From the NCBI RefSeq assembly GCF_014863545.1, contig NZ_CP062260.1, positions 4,163,001 to 4,227,000 on the forward strand: DNA of 64,000 nt, read 5' to 3'. This document shows, piece after piece, positions 32,201 to 40,993 of the stretch. The stretch's first letter is position 1. Each line of letters opens with the position of its first letter. Source of the DNA: Paenibacillus sp. JNUCC32. Its GTDB lineage: Bacteria > Bacillota > Bacilli > Paenibacillales > Paenibacillaceae. Made by a program: the position numbers and the translations under genes. Under the pieces are notes generated by a model. That model searched no databases. It was not told the origin of the DNA and was given only the letters and a program-made list of their open reading frames with translations.

Positions 32201-34367
32201 CCTTGCTCAGGACGGTGATCACGGCTTCGCCTGCGGATACCGGCGTAACCAGACCGTTTTGGTCCACGACGGCTACCGTTTCGTCGGAGGAACGCCAAGC
32301 CAGCTCGGCCGATCCGCCCTGAACGGGCTCAACGCTTGCTTGCAACGGTTCCGGGGTCCCGCCCGTTTTCAACGTGAGCGATGGCTTATCCACCGTAATT
32401 TTGGTCACCTGAAGCTCCAGCAGCACCACCGTTCCGCTAACTTCATTCGCAACCAGCAGCAGCGGGCGTCCTGTTTTGCTGTCCGAAGCCGGAATAAAAT
32501 CCAGTCCCTCCGGTCCGGAATCCGATTGGATGCCTCCGTTGAAATCCCGCGAGTTGAAGTAGTTCAGGAACGCCGGAGCGGATGGATCCGTTACGTCATA
32601 GGTCATGACGCCGCCAATGCGCTCCAGTCCGACAAAAGCCAGCGTCTTCTGTCCGACCTTGCCCACGGCAACATATTCCGGCTCCGGGCCTTTCTTGGCG
32701 CTGCGGCTGTCCAGATCGGTTTTGTCATTGCTTGCATTGAAATGATTCGGCAAGCGCTCCGCCGTAATCTTCTCAAAATCACTGCCGCTGTCGTATGCCT
32801 GGGACAAATCCGCCGCATTCCAGATGGAGAAGGAACGCCCCCCGTACAGATACAGCCCTTCACTGCCCATATCGCTCGCAACTTCAACCTTGTCATAGGT
32901 TGTCCCTTTGCCAGCCAGGAATTGGGCTGCCGGCGACGATGGATCCAGATTGGATTTCATTTTGCCGATGTCGCTTTCATTGCTTCGGTCATCCCAGCCG
33001 GTAGCGTCCCCTTCGTTCGCGGACAGAATATACTGCTGCCCGTTCACGCTGTAGGTCGCAATTCCGTCCGGCATATACATGCCGTAAAAAGGAACATTCT
33101 CAAACTTGATTTGTCCATCCTTGAGCAGATCCAGTTGATTCTCTGGCTGGCTCAAATCCTTATATCCGAGCCCCCGGACCGATTGAATCCGCTTCGAGGC
33201 GATATCGACCACGGCTATCGCATTGTTTTCCTGCAGGGCCACATACGCTGTCAGCTCGTCCTCCGACAATGCGATGTATTCGGGCTCCAGATCATGAACG
33301 GCATCGTTTTTCGTTCCGGTGCTGCGAATTTGCCCGTCCGCTTCCACATTCCCGCGAATATGCACCCGATCGTCAATGATCGACGGGTCATCGAACTTCA
33401 AATGGCTTACTTCGCCAGCCAAAGTATCGATAATCGTGATGCTTCCTTCCGGATCCGGTGCGGTCTCCGTGCGGGGCTCGCCTTCATCCGCCGTCAGGAT
33501 ATAACGGCCATCGGACGTGTACTTGACCATATCCGGCTGAACGCCGGTTTCATAGGATCCGGTCAAGCCGCCGTCATAGTCGAGCACCAGGACCTTGCCG
33601 GCTTTCGTATGATCCTGCTCCTGAACGGCAACCACGACCTGCTTCGTCTTGGTGTTGATATCCACGCTGGTCAAGTCTCCATACAGGAAACCGCCCGTGT
33701 TCGCCAAATCTTCTACATGGATCTGCTTGTCCTTAACCAAGCTGCCATCGGCGCCTAGAGACACGATTTCGAGACTGGCCGGCTGGGTCGATCCGTTAAC
33801 CAAATAGAGCTTCCCGTTATCTTTGTTGTATTTTACAATCTCCGCAACGCCGCCATCCTTGTTGGAAGTACCTACGGAATAATGTCCGATCATCTTCATG
33901 GCCAGCTTGTCGGCCACAGGTGATGGACGCTTGCCCAATATTTGCAATTTCACAACCGATTGGACCGTAGCAGGTAAGGCTGCACTATCCTGCACCGTTA
34001 CTTCAACCGTATGCTCGCCCTCTTGTCCAGCCGCAGGCGTACCTGAAATGGCTCCCGTATCGGATGCAAGGGTCAAGCCTGCCGGTAAACCTGTCGCCGA
34101 GAACGTATAAGGCGCTTGTCCGCCATACACATCTACGGTGACCGCATACGGCTCTTCCGCATATGCATCCGGAAAGATCATATCGGTCATGCCCAAATCC
34201 ACGGCAGCAATAGCTGCATCTTGTGATGTCGTCTCCATGCTGGCGGTCTGGAGCAATTCCTGCCCCTCGCCAGCATACACGCTGCCCCCCGAAAACAGAG
34301 AGGCCATCGTGATTTCCGCTGCCATCAACAGCGAAACTACTTTCATGCTTTTATGCTTCAACTCCAT
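29256..34367 (-). CDS. SLH-anchored choice-of-anchor-I / UshA-type phosphoesterase
   Basis: 1703 residues. Signal peptide ~1-32; putative-Ig (He-PIG) ~50-140; a 'choice-of-anchor I' beta-propeller-like domain ~155-650 (GHYSVGTSNKDGGVAEIV start); a Big_2 Ig-like domain ~655-740; a metallophosphatase ~745-1000 with MHTNDTHAH, GDVFSG, GNHEFDQG and GGHTHTT; the 5'-nucleotidase C domain ~1070-1235 (TNGGGIRAAID, MPFGNTLFV); a Gly/Ser/Pro/Thr linker ~1249-1289; an unassigned domain ~1310-1510; and three SLH domains ~1515-1700 (FADLDGHWAQSEI; FKDVQDHSAYAGEIG; FKDQASIPVWAAAH). It is held to the cell surface, where it should dephosphorylate nucleotides or cyclic nucleotides to release phosphate and nucleosides. 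Confidence 0.93.
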   Translation of the reverse strand: MELKHKSMKVVSLLMAAEITMASLFSGGSVYAGEGQELLQTASMETTSQDAAIAAVDLGMTDMIFPDAYAEEPYAVTVDVYGGQAPYTFSATGLPAGLTLASDTGAISGTPAAGQEGEHTVEVTVQDSAALPATVQSVVKLQILGKRPSPVADKLAMKMIGHYSVGTSNKDGGVAEIVKYNKDNGKLYLVNGSTQPASLEIVSLGADGSLVKDKQIHVEDLANTGGFLYGDLTSVDINTKTKQVVVAVQEQDHTKAGKVLVLDYDGGLTGSYETGVQPDMVKYTSDGRYILTADEGEPRTETAPDPEGSITIIDTLAGEVSHLKFDDPSIIDDRVHIRGNVEADGQIRSTGTKNDAVHDLEPEYIALSEDELTAYVALQENNAIAVVDIASKRIQSVRGLGYKDLSQPENQLDLLKDGQIKFENVPFYGMYMPDGIATYSVNGQQYILSANEGDATGWDDRSNESDIGKMKSNLDPSSPAAQFLAGKGTTYDKVEVASDMGSEGLYLYGGRSFSIWNAADLSQAYDSGSDFEKITAERLPNHFNASNDKTDLDSRSAKKGPEPEYVAVGKVGQKTLAFVGLERIGGVMTYDVTDPSAPAFLNYFNSRDFNGGIQSDSGPEGLDFIPASDSKTGRPLLLVANEVSGTVVLLELQVTKITVDKPSLTLKTGGTPEPLQASVEPVQGGSAELAWRSSDETVAVVDQNGLVTPVSAGEAVITVLSKDGYGSAEVSVNVTDGSPEGEPWKLTVMHTNDTHAHLAEVARRATLVQEIRSEGGNSLLLDAGDVFSGDLYFTKWFGLADLAFMNYMGYDAMTFGNHEFDQGTKTLADFVSKAHFPLVSANVDLSRDANISHLINKPAVIDTDQPKTTANSGVYPYVTLLVDGQKVGVFGLTTEDTAETSSPGKDVVFRDAVTSAQATVEAMEKEGLDKIIALSHLGYAKDLTLAEAVEGIDLIVGGHTHTTLNAPEVVTDSQHHTPTVIVQANEWGKFLGRVDLQFDKNGVVLVGDGELGGKLIPVDNTVQEDTQAKDMLAPYKAELEELMKQVIGIAGVELDGKRENVRSKETNLGNLIADGMLAKAKELKNADIALTNGGGIRAAIDEGDITMGELRTVMPFGNTLFVMDVTGQQLKDGLENGISGAKLADLPGKFPQIAGMKFKWDPSAPAGDKVFDVQIMKDGSYKPLVLTETYRMATNSFVAKGGDGYKSFADAIAEGKYNEDLGYPDYEIFMEYVNKLGGKVSPKVEGRITEQKKPANPGGGSSPGSGSGGSGGGTVTQPTTQPTPPATGGNASEPNVMTGNSLNISAASGGTMDLITVKEEAWKKAVSGLSANGQQELIIRAPELNRAAELSLPAAGLKQAMERNPKATLVLETALGAFRLPITALPLDEALETAQGSGNIQVKMSVAPAAGKVADAMTSKATSMGASLAANGGLRFGAAVGAPGAEQELKDFGKRVISRIMPLPTGMNPDSLAAVIYDEAAGTFQFVPAVRTTWNGKAAIEVKHAGNGVYALLQYKKTFADLDGHWAQSEIESMASKLLVNGVNADSYAPGKAITRAEFTAMLVRAMGLSPVIESGAFKDVQDHSAYAGEIGAASRYGLIEGGNGGAFSPNASMTRAEMAVMITRAMEAVNPADLSNQGANAVAGFKDQASIPVWAAAHVASLTKQGIVQGDNQGNFGALDSVTRAQAALVLKRTLTALKFMN

Positions 34368-34463
34368 ATCCCCTCTTCTACCTTATTTACATTCAAGTGT
34401 AAGGAGGAAGTGTTAACGGATGCTCAATATCAGTCGCGGTTTATGTAAAATGGCTCCATGCAA

Positions 34464-34494
34464 CAAAAAAAGCCTCGACCTCCAAGTCGGGCTT
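34464..34494 (-). terminator. Terminator of the small membrane protein gene
   Basis: On the minus strand AGCC.GAC pairs with GTC..GGCT, followed by seven T. Confidence 0.75.
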
Positions 34495-34600
34495 CCCAGA
34501 GCAGCAGCTGCATTCGAGCTGGCGGCTTGCTTATTCTTTTCTTCCATATGTATTCCGGTACCTGTTTATAACATGCGCCAGCCTCGGATCATCTCATACT

Positions 34601-34810
34601 TCAATCAAAAACCCCGAAATGCCGCATCGTTGCAACCGTGATCAGGATGAACCACCGAATGAGAATGATCCCCCAAACGATAAGAAGACCTTGGAACAGC
34701 CGCTCAACCAACCATTCGATCTTCTTGTTTGACGTATATCTGCGCCTCTGCTTAAAAAACCACGCCGCGAACCCTTTGGGAATATCGCTGAAAGTCGTCT
34801 TTGGCTCCAT
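34601..34810 (-). CDS. Small membrane protein, 69 residues
   Basis: The ATG at 34810 follows GGAGGAGG by nine bases. The protein is MEPKTTFSD, a short basic stretch (FKQRRRYTSNKK) and a C-terminal hydrophobic segment (LLIVWGIILIRWFILITVATM), so it is a single-pass membrane protein with a cytosolic basic side. Its ribosome site and terminator suggest it is real. I do not know its function. Confidence 0.6.
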   Translation of the reverse strand: MEPKTTFSDIPKGFAAWFFKQRRRYTSNKKIEWLVERLFQGLLIVWGIILIRWFILITVATMRHFGVFD

Positions 34811-34954
34811 TGGCTGCGTCCTCCTCCATTTTCTATCGATTAGTATGTCGGATATACAACGCAAGTCTTCGGTTGAACACGTTTCTTGAATTTTATCATG
34901 TTTAATGGAAAAATTCACCATGCATCATGTTTCCTTGTCACATTTCCGACAATA

Positions 34955-34984
34955 TTGTAGTCAAATCGACATGATGTCTGATAA
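34955..34984 (+). promoter_or_regulatory. Candidate promoter of the AraC-type regulator at 35115
   Basis: TTGTAG at 34955 and TGATAA at 34979 with an 18-bp spacer. The divergent gap 34811-35114 is AT-rich and I see no other motif in it. Confidence 0.3.
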
Positions 34985-35114
34985 ACTAACATAAAGAATT
35001 GCTATTTGTAACACAAACACTTCACAAGAAAAACAGCCGAAGATCTATTCATGACTATTCGAAGGCCATAACGTGTGCATATCATTTATGTTTGCCTAGG
35101 AAAGAGGAACCAAC

Positions 35115-37346
35115 ATGAATCGTAACTGGTTTACGCGGATGCTTATGCTGTATATCCCTGCTTTTCTGATCGTCCCCGCCTTTTTATTTTTCGTCTTTTT
35201 CCAATCATTGAGCGAAAGCAACCGAAAGGATGCCGAGCGTTCCAATGCTTACGTAACCCAGCAAGCGATGCTGATGATCGATACGTCGTTGTCTTCCCTG
35301 GATCAGAAAATTTCGCTTGAAATGCTGCGCAATCGAAAGGTCATCTCCTTTTTCTCCAGAAGCACGGAAAAGGATCTGCCCCTTCAGGTGGACGTGATGA
35401 ATCTGTTGCGCGATTTAAAAATGACCAATCCTCTGATTCATTCCATTTACATGGTTCAAGCGGATCATAATCAAGTCCTCAATGAAAGCACAAGCTATTC
35501 CTTGGATCAATATGCCGATAACGCCTTCATCCGCTCCAAGCTGGAAGCACCCAACAGCCATTGGTCGGATACCAGGCTGTACAAGGAGCTGCCGTCCGAC
35601 AAAGGGGTCCCCGTCGTCTCATTGACGCGCAGCGTTTCCATCTTCTCCAAGCATCATGGGTTAATCGTCGTTAATGTAAGCGCTGACGCCCTGCAGGGAA
35701 TGCTTCTTCAAATGCATGACCCGTCTTCCCGCATACTAAGCCTATATGATACACAAGGGAACAGCGTGTTCGATATGGCAAAATCGGAGACTTCCGTCAG
35801 CAGGAGCGGAGCCAGCAACGGCGCCCTTCAGTCGGAAGCGAATTCCGACTATACGGGCTGGCGCATCGTTAGCAGCGTTCAAGGAGCGGATACCTTCAAT
35901 TTCATCATCAGCCTATCGAATATTTGGTTTATTGCCGGTTTGCTTCTCTGTGCCGTTTCGGTCGCCTGGATCGTCTACGTGACGCTGCAAAATTACAGGC
36001 CCATTCAGCGCCTGGTCAACCAGCTGCAGCAGCTATCCTCCAAGGAGGACGCCCCGGAGGAAATCCATAAAAACGAATTTACGTTCATCAATTCTAAATT
36101 GCAAAACATGATTGATCAGAACGCAAGGTTCCAGCTTCAGTTCGAGGAGGATTTGAAGGCTCAGCAAAATTTTTTCGTGTACGAGCTGCTGGAAGGGACG
36201 CGTTCCTTCGATTTGAAGGAATGGGAGAAGGAATCGGCCAAGCATGGCCTGCCCGTGCTGTTTGGCAAGCAGCTGGTTTTTGTCCTGGAAGTGGATCACC
36301 GTTCCGAGTGGAGCGCAAATTACGGTCAGATGCAGCATGGCACTCAGCAAAAAGCCATCGAAACCATCATCCTGGAAGCGGCGTCGGATCATGCCTGCGA
36401 GGTGAAGCTGCTCTGGGTATCCTTGCACCAGCTTGCTTGCATTCTGGTCATATCGCCAGAAGCGGAGAAGCTGGCATTCGAGGCCCTCTCCTTCGCGGAA
36501 GAATGCCAGCGCCGATTTGCCGATGCCTTATCGTTCACCTTATCCGTCGGCCTCGGGGAGCCGGTCGAGCATCCGGACAATCTGCATGATTCATACCATG
36601 AGGCATTGGATGCGCTCCAAACGAAGCCCGTCAATCGAAGTGCCATGATCATTCCTTATTCGTCCGATCCCTTGTCGAAGGATCATAGTTTTCATTATTT
36701 TCAAAAGGTTGACCGGATCGTTGACGCCTTCCGACTCCAAGAAGCCAAGTGGAAGACGGAAATGCAGGCGCTCTTTCAGAACATGCTGGAAGAAGGCATA
36801 TCGCGCCGGGGCGCAAGCAGCGTGCTGCATTACCTCACCTACCATCTGAACAAAACGGCTTCCGGAATGAACGACGAATACTACCTGCTCTGGAAAACAG
36901 AAACGATGCCGGCACTCGACCGGGTTCAAAAAGAAATCGACCTGCCGGAGGATTGGACGCAGATGGTGCTTCAGCTTCTGGAGCAATTTGCCGAACGGCT
37001 GGATACGCAGCGGAATCTGCGAAGCCAGGGAAACCTCGTCCAAGAGGTTAAGGCTTATATTGAAAAGCATTATACGAAGGCGGAACTATCCCTTGATTAC
37101 CTGCAGGACAAGTTCGGGATCAGCGGCAAATATTTGAGCAGATTGTTCAAGGAAGAGTACGGCTTGAAATTCGTGGACTTTTTGATTGATTTACGAATCC
37201 AGGAAGCGAAACGGCTCCTCACGGAAAGCGCATTGTCTGTACAGGAAATTACGGAGAGGGTCGGTTACAGCAGCCCGATTTCATTTGCCAGGACCTTCAA
37301 AAAAATTACCGGCGTCCCCCCGATGGATTACCGCAAAGGCAAATAA
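35115..37346 (+). CDS. Membrane-bound AraC-type regulator (transporter A)
   Basis: 743 residues. Two transmembrane segments (~10-32 and ~270-292) flank an extracellular sensor region of ~235 residues. After a juxtamembrane YRPIQRLVNQLQQL linker comes a ~300-residue cytosolic region, then the C-terminal AraC domain (~640-740) with ISGKYLSRLFKEEYGLKF, a second HTH (LSVQEITERVGYSSPISFARTFKK) and TGVPPMDYRKGK. Paenibacillus uses such one-component sensors to control sugar uptake. The gene sits 358 bp upstream of the first ABC sugar operon on the same strand. Confidence 0.88.
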   Translation: MNRNWFTRMLMLYIPAFLIVPAFLFFVFFQSLSESNRKDAERSNAYVTQQAMLMIDTSLSSLDQKISLEMLRNRKVISFFSRSTEKDLPLQVDVMNLLRDLKMTNPLIHSIYMVQADHNQVLNESTSYSLDQYADNAFIRSKLEAPNSHWSDTRLYKELPSDKGVPVVSLTRSVSIFSKHHGLIVVNVSADALQGMLLQMHDPSSRILSLYDTQGNSVFDMAKSETSVSRSGASNGALQSEANSDYTGWRIVSSVQGADTFNFIISLSNIWFIAGLLLCAVSVAWIVYVTLQNYRPIQRLVNQLQQLSSKEDAPEEIHKNEFTFINSKLQNMIDQNARFQLQFEEDLKAQQNFFVYELLEGTRSFDLKEWEKESAKHGLPVLFGKQLVFVLEVDHRSEWSANYGQMQHGTQQKAIETIILEAASDHACEVKLLWVSLHQLACILVISPEAEKLAFEALSFAEECQRRFADALSFTLSVGLGEPVEHPDNLHDSYHEALDALQTKPVNRSAMIIPYSSDPLSKDHSFHYFQKVDRIVDAFRLQEAKWKTEMQALFQNMLEEGISRRGASSVLHYLTYHLNKTASGMNDEYYLLWKTETMPALDRVQKEIDLPEDWTQMVLQLLEQFAERLDTQRNLRSQGNLVQEVKAYIEKHYTKAELSLDYLQDKFGISGKYLSRLFKEEYGLKFVDFLIDLRIQEAKRLLTESALSVQEITERVGYSSPISFARTFKKITGVPPMDYRKGK

Positions 37347-37373
37347 AACGGCGCAGAACCTAAACATCAAACG

Positions 37374-37412
37374 AAGGCCGAGAAGGACATCATATGGTCC
37401 CTCGGCCTTTTC
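37374..37412 (+). terminator. Terminator of the AraC-type regulator gene
   Basis: AAGGCCGAG pairs with CTCGGCCTT, followed by TTCCC with a short T-run, 27 nt after the stop. Confidence 0.75.
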
Positions 37413-37546
37413 CCGTTTATGCCGTAGCGGCTCCTGCCCGCGCAGCCATTCCCATCGGGCGCAAAGTAGAAAATAGTTCCGGGTAGAGAAAAGTTTTTTG
37501 TGATTTATATTACATACATTTTCCAGTGTTATTTAAATTGCCATCG

Positions 37547-37560
37547 CGGTAACGTTTACA
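37547..37560 (-). promoter_or_regulatory. cre-like site upstream of transporter A
   Basis: CGGTAACGTTTACA (minus-strand TGTAAACGTTACCG) matches the CcpA consensus except for the last base. It lies 145 bp upstream of the solute-binding gene. The gap 37347-37704 otherwise holds only the terminator at 37374 and AT-rich sequence. Confidence 0.45.
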
Positions 37561-37704
37561 CTAACACTAGATTCGCCTTTCGGTTTGTTAAGTGAAAAGT
37601 GTTTGTTGTCTGGCCTGGCAGCAGGTGTTTTTATTAAGGGCAAGGAACGGCGCCTCACCGCGCTTTCCACCATAACTAAAAAACCAGAAGGGGATGAACT
37701 AGCA

Positions 37705-39072
37705 ATGGTAGACAGAAACAGAAAGAAAAAGAGATGGACGGCGCTGATCGCTGCAGCCGTTACGTTATCAACCGTATTAAGCGCCTGCTCGGGTGGCAAG
37801 GAACCGGCCTCCGCAAGCAACGCCCCGTCCGACGGCGATCCAATTACGATCTCGTTCGAGACGTCGGTATACGCCGAAGAACCTCATAAGAAGGCAATCG
37901 ATGCACTCATTGCCAAATACAATGAAACCCACCCTAACGTCACCATCAAAGTTCATGGAACAGACTACGAGAATTACTGGGATAAACTGACCACCGAGAT
38001 TCTGGCAGGTACGCAGGGCGACATCGTTCAGGTATACCCGGAGAATATCGCCACCTATAATGCGCTGCAGAGCGGGGGCACCTTCGTGAATCTCGACGAG
38101 AAGATTCAAGCGAGCGGACTTGAGGACAAGCTTGTCGGACAGGAACTGAGCAAGGTGGACGGCTCTTATTATGCCTTATCCAATTACGCATGGGGATCAA
38201 CCGGCATTTTCTACAGCAAATCGATGTTCGAAGCCGCCGGAATCGATCCGGCCTCCATTCAAACGATGGATGATTTCAAAGAAGCCGCCATACAGCTTGG
38301 CGGTGTTAAAGACGGACAATACGGGTTCTCCAGCGTCATCGGCACCCATCCCTTTATCGCCTCGGAATGGTACCGGCTGCTCGCTCGTCCCGTATCGGGA
38401 GGCATTTACTTCCCGGACGGCGAAGCTGGCCCTTACGAGGCCGACCGGATTAACGTCAATTCCGCACCAAACGTTTGGGCGGCGGAGTGGTGGCAGGATC
38501 TGATCAAGAACCCGCAGGCCACGCCTCCGGGAACCCGCGACAAGAAGGTCAGCCGCGAGATGTTCTGGAACGGCCAGGCCGGCATGATGATGGATGGTCC
38601 CTGGTTTATCGGCATGACCAAAGAACGCGATGAAGCTTTAATGGACGACCTGGGGCTCATGCCGCAGCCTTCCGTCGTATACGAAGGTCAAACCTATAAA
38701 CCGAACCCGCACAATTATCCGATCGTGTCGATGATTTCCAAAGACAGCAAGCATCCTGACGAAGCTTGGGAATTCCTTGAATGGATGACCTCCCGGGAAG
38801 CGCAGCAAATTATCGCCGGTTCCGGCATGATTCCGAGCAGCAAGGAATACGCCGAATCCGAAGAATACAAAACGGAGAATCCGCTGGCTGCCCAATTCTT
38901 CGATTTCCAGGAGAATGTATACGCCCCGGCCGTGATGGACCCGCCCATCCCTGAACTCGGCTCCCTGTCCCAAATCCTGATCAATGCCGCGCAGGAGATG
39001 TTCGTCGGCATGAAAGACGCCAAGACGGCGCTGGATAGCGCGGCTGAGCAGATGAAAGACACGATGCATTAA
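37705..39072 (+). CDS. Sugar ABC transporter solute-binding lipoprotein (A)
   Basis: 455 residues from the ATG at 37705. The signal peptide has a lipobox, LSAC, before SGGKEPAS. The body is a family-1 carbohydrate-binding protein (DPITISFETSVYAEEP.., the ALSNYAWGSTGIFYSK segment and the C-terminal PDEAWEFLEWMTSREAQQ). It precedes two permeases, a dehydrogenase and an epimerase-like protein. The exact sugar cannot be read from sequence. Confidence 0.9.
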   Translation: MVDRNRKKKRWTALIAAAVTLSTVLSACSGGKEPASASNAPSDGDPITISFETSVYAEEPHKKAIDALIAKYNETHPNVTIKVHGTDYENYWDKLTTEILAGTQGDIVQVYPENIATYNALQSGGTFVNLDEKIQASGLEDKLVGQELSKVDGSYYALSNYAWGSTGIFYSKSMFEAAGIDPASIQTMDDFKEAAIQLGGVKDGQYGFSSVIGTHPFIASEWYRLLARPVSGGIYFPDGEAGPYEADRINVNSAPNVWAAEWWQDLIKNPQATPPGTRDKKVSREMFWNGQAGMMMDGPWFIGMTKERDEALMDDLGLMPQPSVVYEGQTYKPNPHNYPIVSMISKDSKHPDEAWEFLEWMTSREAQQIIAGSGMIPSSKEYAESEEYKTENPLAAQFFDFQENVYAPAVMDPPIPELGSLSQILINAAQEMFVGMKDAKTALDSAAEQMKDTMH

Positions 39073-39153
39073 AAGGCATTCGAAAACATCAAACGATTGA
39101 AGCTGCCCCGGCCCCACGGCCGGGTGGCACTTACATCATAAGGAGGTGGGGGA

Positions 39154-40131
39154 ATGAATCCAACGCGAACGGATGTGACAAGCAGGCAAACTCCCTTGCC
39201 GTTGAAGAGAGCTTCGAAGGCCAAGCGATTATGGCTGGAGGAAAAACGGCATTTCAAAAAAAATACAGCCGCCTATTTATTTATTGCGCCGCTGGCCATT
39301 ACCGTTGCTCTTGTACTCCTCTATCCGATTTTGAAATCGGCGCTCATGAGCGTGCAGTACTGGAAGGTTGCGAAGCCGATTGCCGAAGGCAATCCCTTCG
39401 TAGGCTTGGACAACTATGCAGCAGCCATCCAGTCGGGGCATTTCCTGAAATCGTTGGGCATTACCTTTCTATACATTATCGTGACGGTGGTTCTGCGTTT
39501 CCTGCTGGGAATCGGTACGGCCGTCCTGCTGAACATTCCCTTTAAGGGCCGAGGGCTCGTAAGAGCGCTGGTGATCATCCCATGGGCCGTCCCTGAAGTC
39601 GTTGCTTGTCTCGTATTTATTCTGATGTATGATTACCAATTCGGCGTGATCAACGATCTCCTGCTGAAGCTCAACCTGTTGTCCAATCCGGTCGCTTTCC
39701 TCGGCGAAGCCGACACCGCGCTCTGGGCAGCCATGTTCGTCAATGTATGGAAGGGCTTCCCGTTCGCCGCCATCATGCTGCTCGCCGGTCTGCAGAGCAT
39801 ATCCAAAAGCTTGTACGAAGCGGCGGAAATCGACGGTGCCTCGAAATGGCGCCAGTTTCTTAGCATTACCTTCCCGATGTTAAAGCCCGTATCCGTCATC
39901 GTCTTCCTGCTGCTGATCATCTGGACCATCAAGGATTTCGGCATCGTCTACGTCCTCACCGGGGGCGGACCAAGCCGGGTAACCGAAATACTGACCATTT
40001 TTATCTACAGGGCAGGGTTCAAATCGTTTGACTTCGGTTTGGCTTCCGCTGCGGGGATGATCCTGCTGGCCATCTCCATCGTATTCACCGTGATGTACAT
40101 GAAAGCTACGAAGGCAGGTGAGATGTCATGA
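39154..40131 (+). CDS. ABC transporter permease, MalF/UgpA-like (A)
   Basis: 325 residues, ATG after AAGGAGGTG. A cytoplasmic N-tail (~40 residues) is followed by six transmembrane segments. The ATPase-contact EAA loop is EAAEIDGASKWRQFLSITFP. It overlaps the next permease by 4 bp (ATGA), so both are translated together. No ATPase gene is in the operon. Confidence 0.92.
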   Translation: MNPTRTDVTSRQTPLPLKRASKAKRLWLEEKRHFKKNTAAYLFIAPLAITVALVLLYPILKSALMSVQYWKVAKPIAEGNPFVGLDNYAAAIQSGHFLKSLGITFLYIIVTVVLRFLLGIGTAVLLNIPFKGRGLVRALVIIPWAVPEVVACLVFILMYDYQFGVINDLLLKLNLLSNPVAFLGEADTALWAAMFVNVWKGFPFAAIMLLAGLQSISKSLYEAAEIDGASKWRQFLSITFPMLKPVSVIVFLLLIIWTIKDFGIVYVLTGGGPSRVTEILTIFIYRAGFKSFDFGLASAAGMILLAISIVFTVMYMKATKAGEMS

Positions 40132-40967
40132 GCAAAGGGATCAGCAAAATCATCGTGTATGCATGCGCCGTTCTCATTTCGTTGTTTGCCGTATCCCCTT
40201 TCCTATGGATGATCCTGACTTCGTTGAAGCCTCAGGCCGAAATCTACAGTACGCCGCTGACGTATCTTCCTCAAGAGCTTCATTGGGAGGGGTACAAGGG
40301 CATGCTGAATCCCCATGCGGACGACAGCGCCAACTTTATGAAATGGTTCGGCAATACGGCGTTTGTCTCGCTGCTAACGACGGTATTCTCTCTTATCATC
40401 TCCGCCTTTGGCGGCTATGCGATGTCCCGGTTCGGTTTCCGGGGACGGATGTCGCTCGGATATATCATCTTGTTGACGCAGATGCTCCCCGGCTCGCTGC
40501 TCATTATTCCGCTGTACCTGATCATGAAGGATTACAATCTGCTGAACTCCCATCTGGGTCTCGTCATTGCCTATACCACTTTTGCGGTACCGTTCTGTAC
40601 CTGGATGCTGAAGGGCTACTTCGACAGCGTATCCCAGTCCATCGATGAAGCTGCCAGCGTTGACGGTGCCAACCGCTTCACAACCTTTATCCGGATTTTG
40701 CTCCCGCTCACGCTTCCCGGACTCGTGGTAACCGGCATCTTCTCTTTCTTAACCAGCTGGAACGAGTTTATGTTTGCCCAGACGTTCATCAGCGATTACG
40801 ACAAATGGACGCTGTCGGTCGGCATCGCCAGCTTTCAGGGACAGTATGTCGTCAACTGGGATTACCTCATGGCGGGCTCCGTCATAACCACGCTTCCGAT
40901 CGTGATTGCGTTCTGGCTGCTGCAAAAGCATCTGGTCAGCGGAATGACCGCCGGAGCCGTTAAATAA
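40128..40967 (+). CDS. ABC transporter permease, MalG/UgpE-like (A)
   Basis: 279 residues with six transmembrane segments. The EAA loop is DEAASVDGANRFTTFIRILLPL; FLTSWNEFMFAQTFI is the usual segment of this subunit. It overlaps the preceding permease stop by 4 bp (ATGA). Confidence 0.92.
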   Translation: MSKGISKIIVYACAVLISLFAVSPFLWMILTSLKPQAEIYSTPLTYLPQELHWEGYKGMLNPHADDSANFMKWFGNTAFVSLLTTVFSLIISAFGGYAMSRFGFRGRMSLGYIILLTQMLPGSLLIIPLYLIMKDYNLLNSHLGLVIAYTTFAVPFCTWMLKGYFDSVSQSIDEAASVDGANRFTTFIRILLPLTLPGLVVTGIFSFLTSWNEFMFAQTFISDYDKWTLSVGIASFQGQYVVNWDYLMAGSVITTLPIVIAFWLLQKHLVSGMTAGAVK

Positions 40968-40993
40968 AGCTAACCATTCAAGGAGGGGTCACA

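Noticed and set aside
32259..33758. A 499-codon open frame on the plus strand opposite the SLH phosphoesterase gene
   Set aside because: No ribosome site, no recognisable domain, and the opposite strand has unmistakable enzyme motifs; it is a shadow of high-GC codon use.
29256..34367. Reading the choice-of-anchor region as an alkaline phosphatase domain
   Set aside because: The phosphatase Ser and metal ligands are not visible; the catalytic residues are all in the metallophosphatase segment after residue 745.
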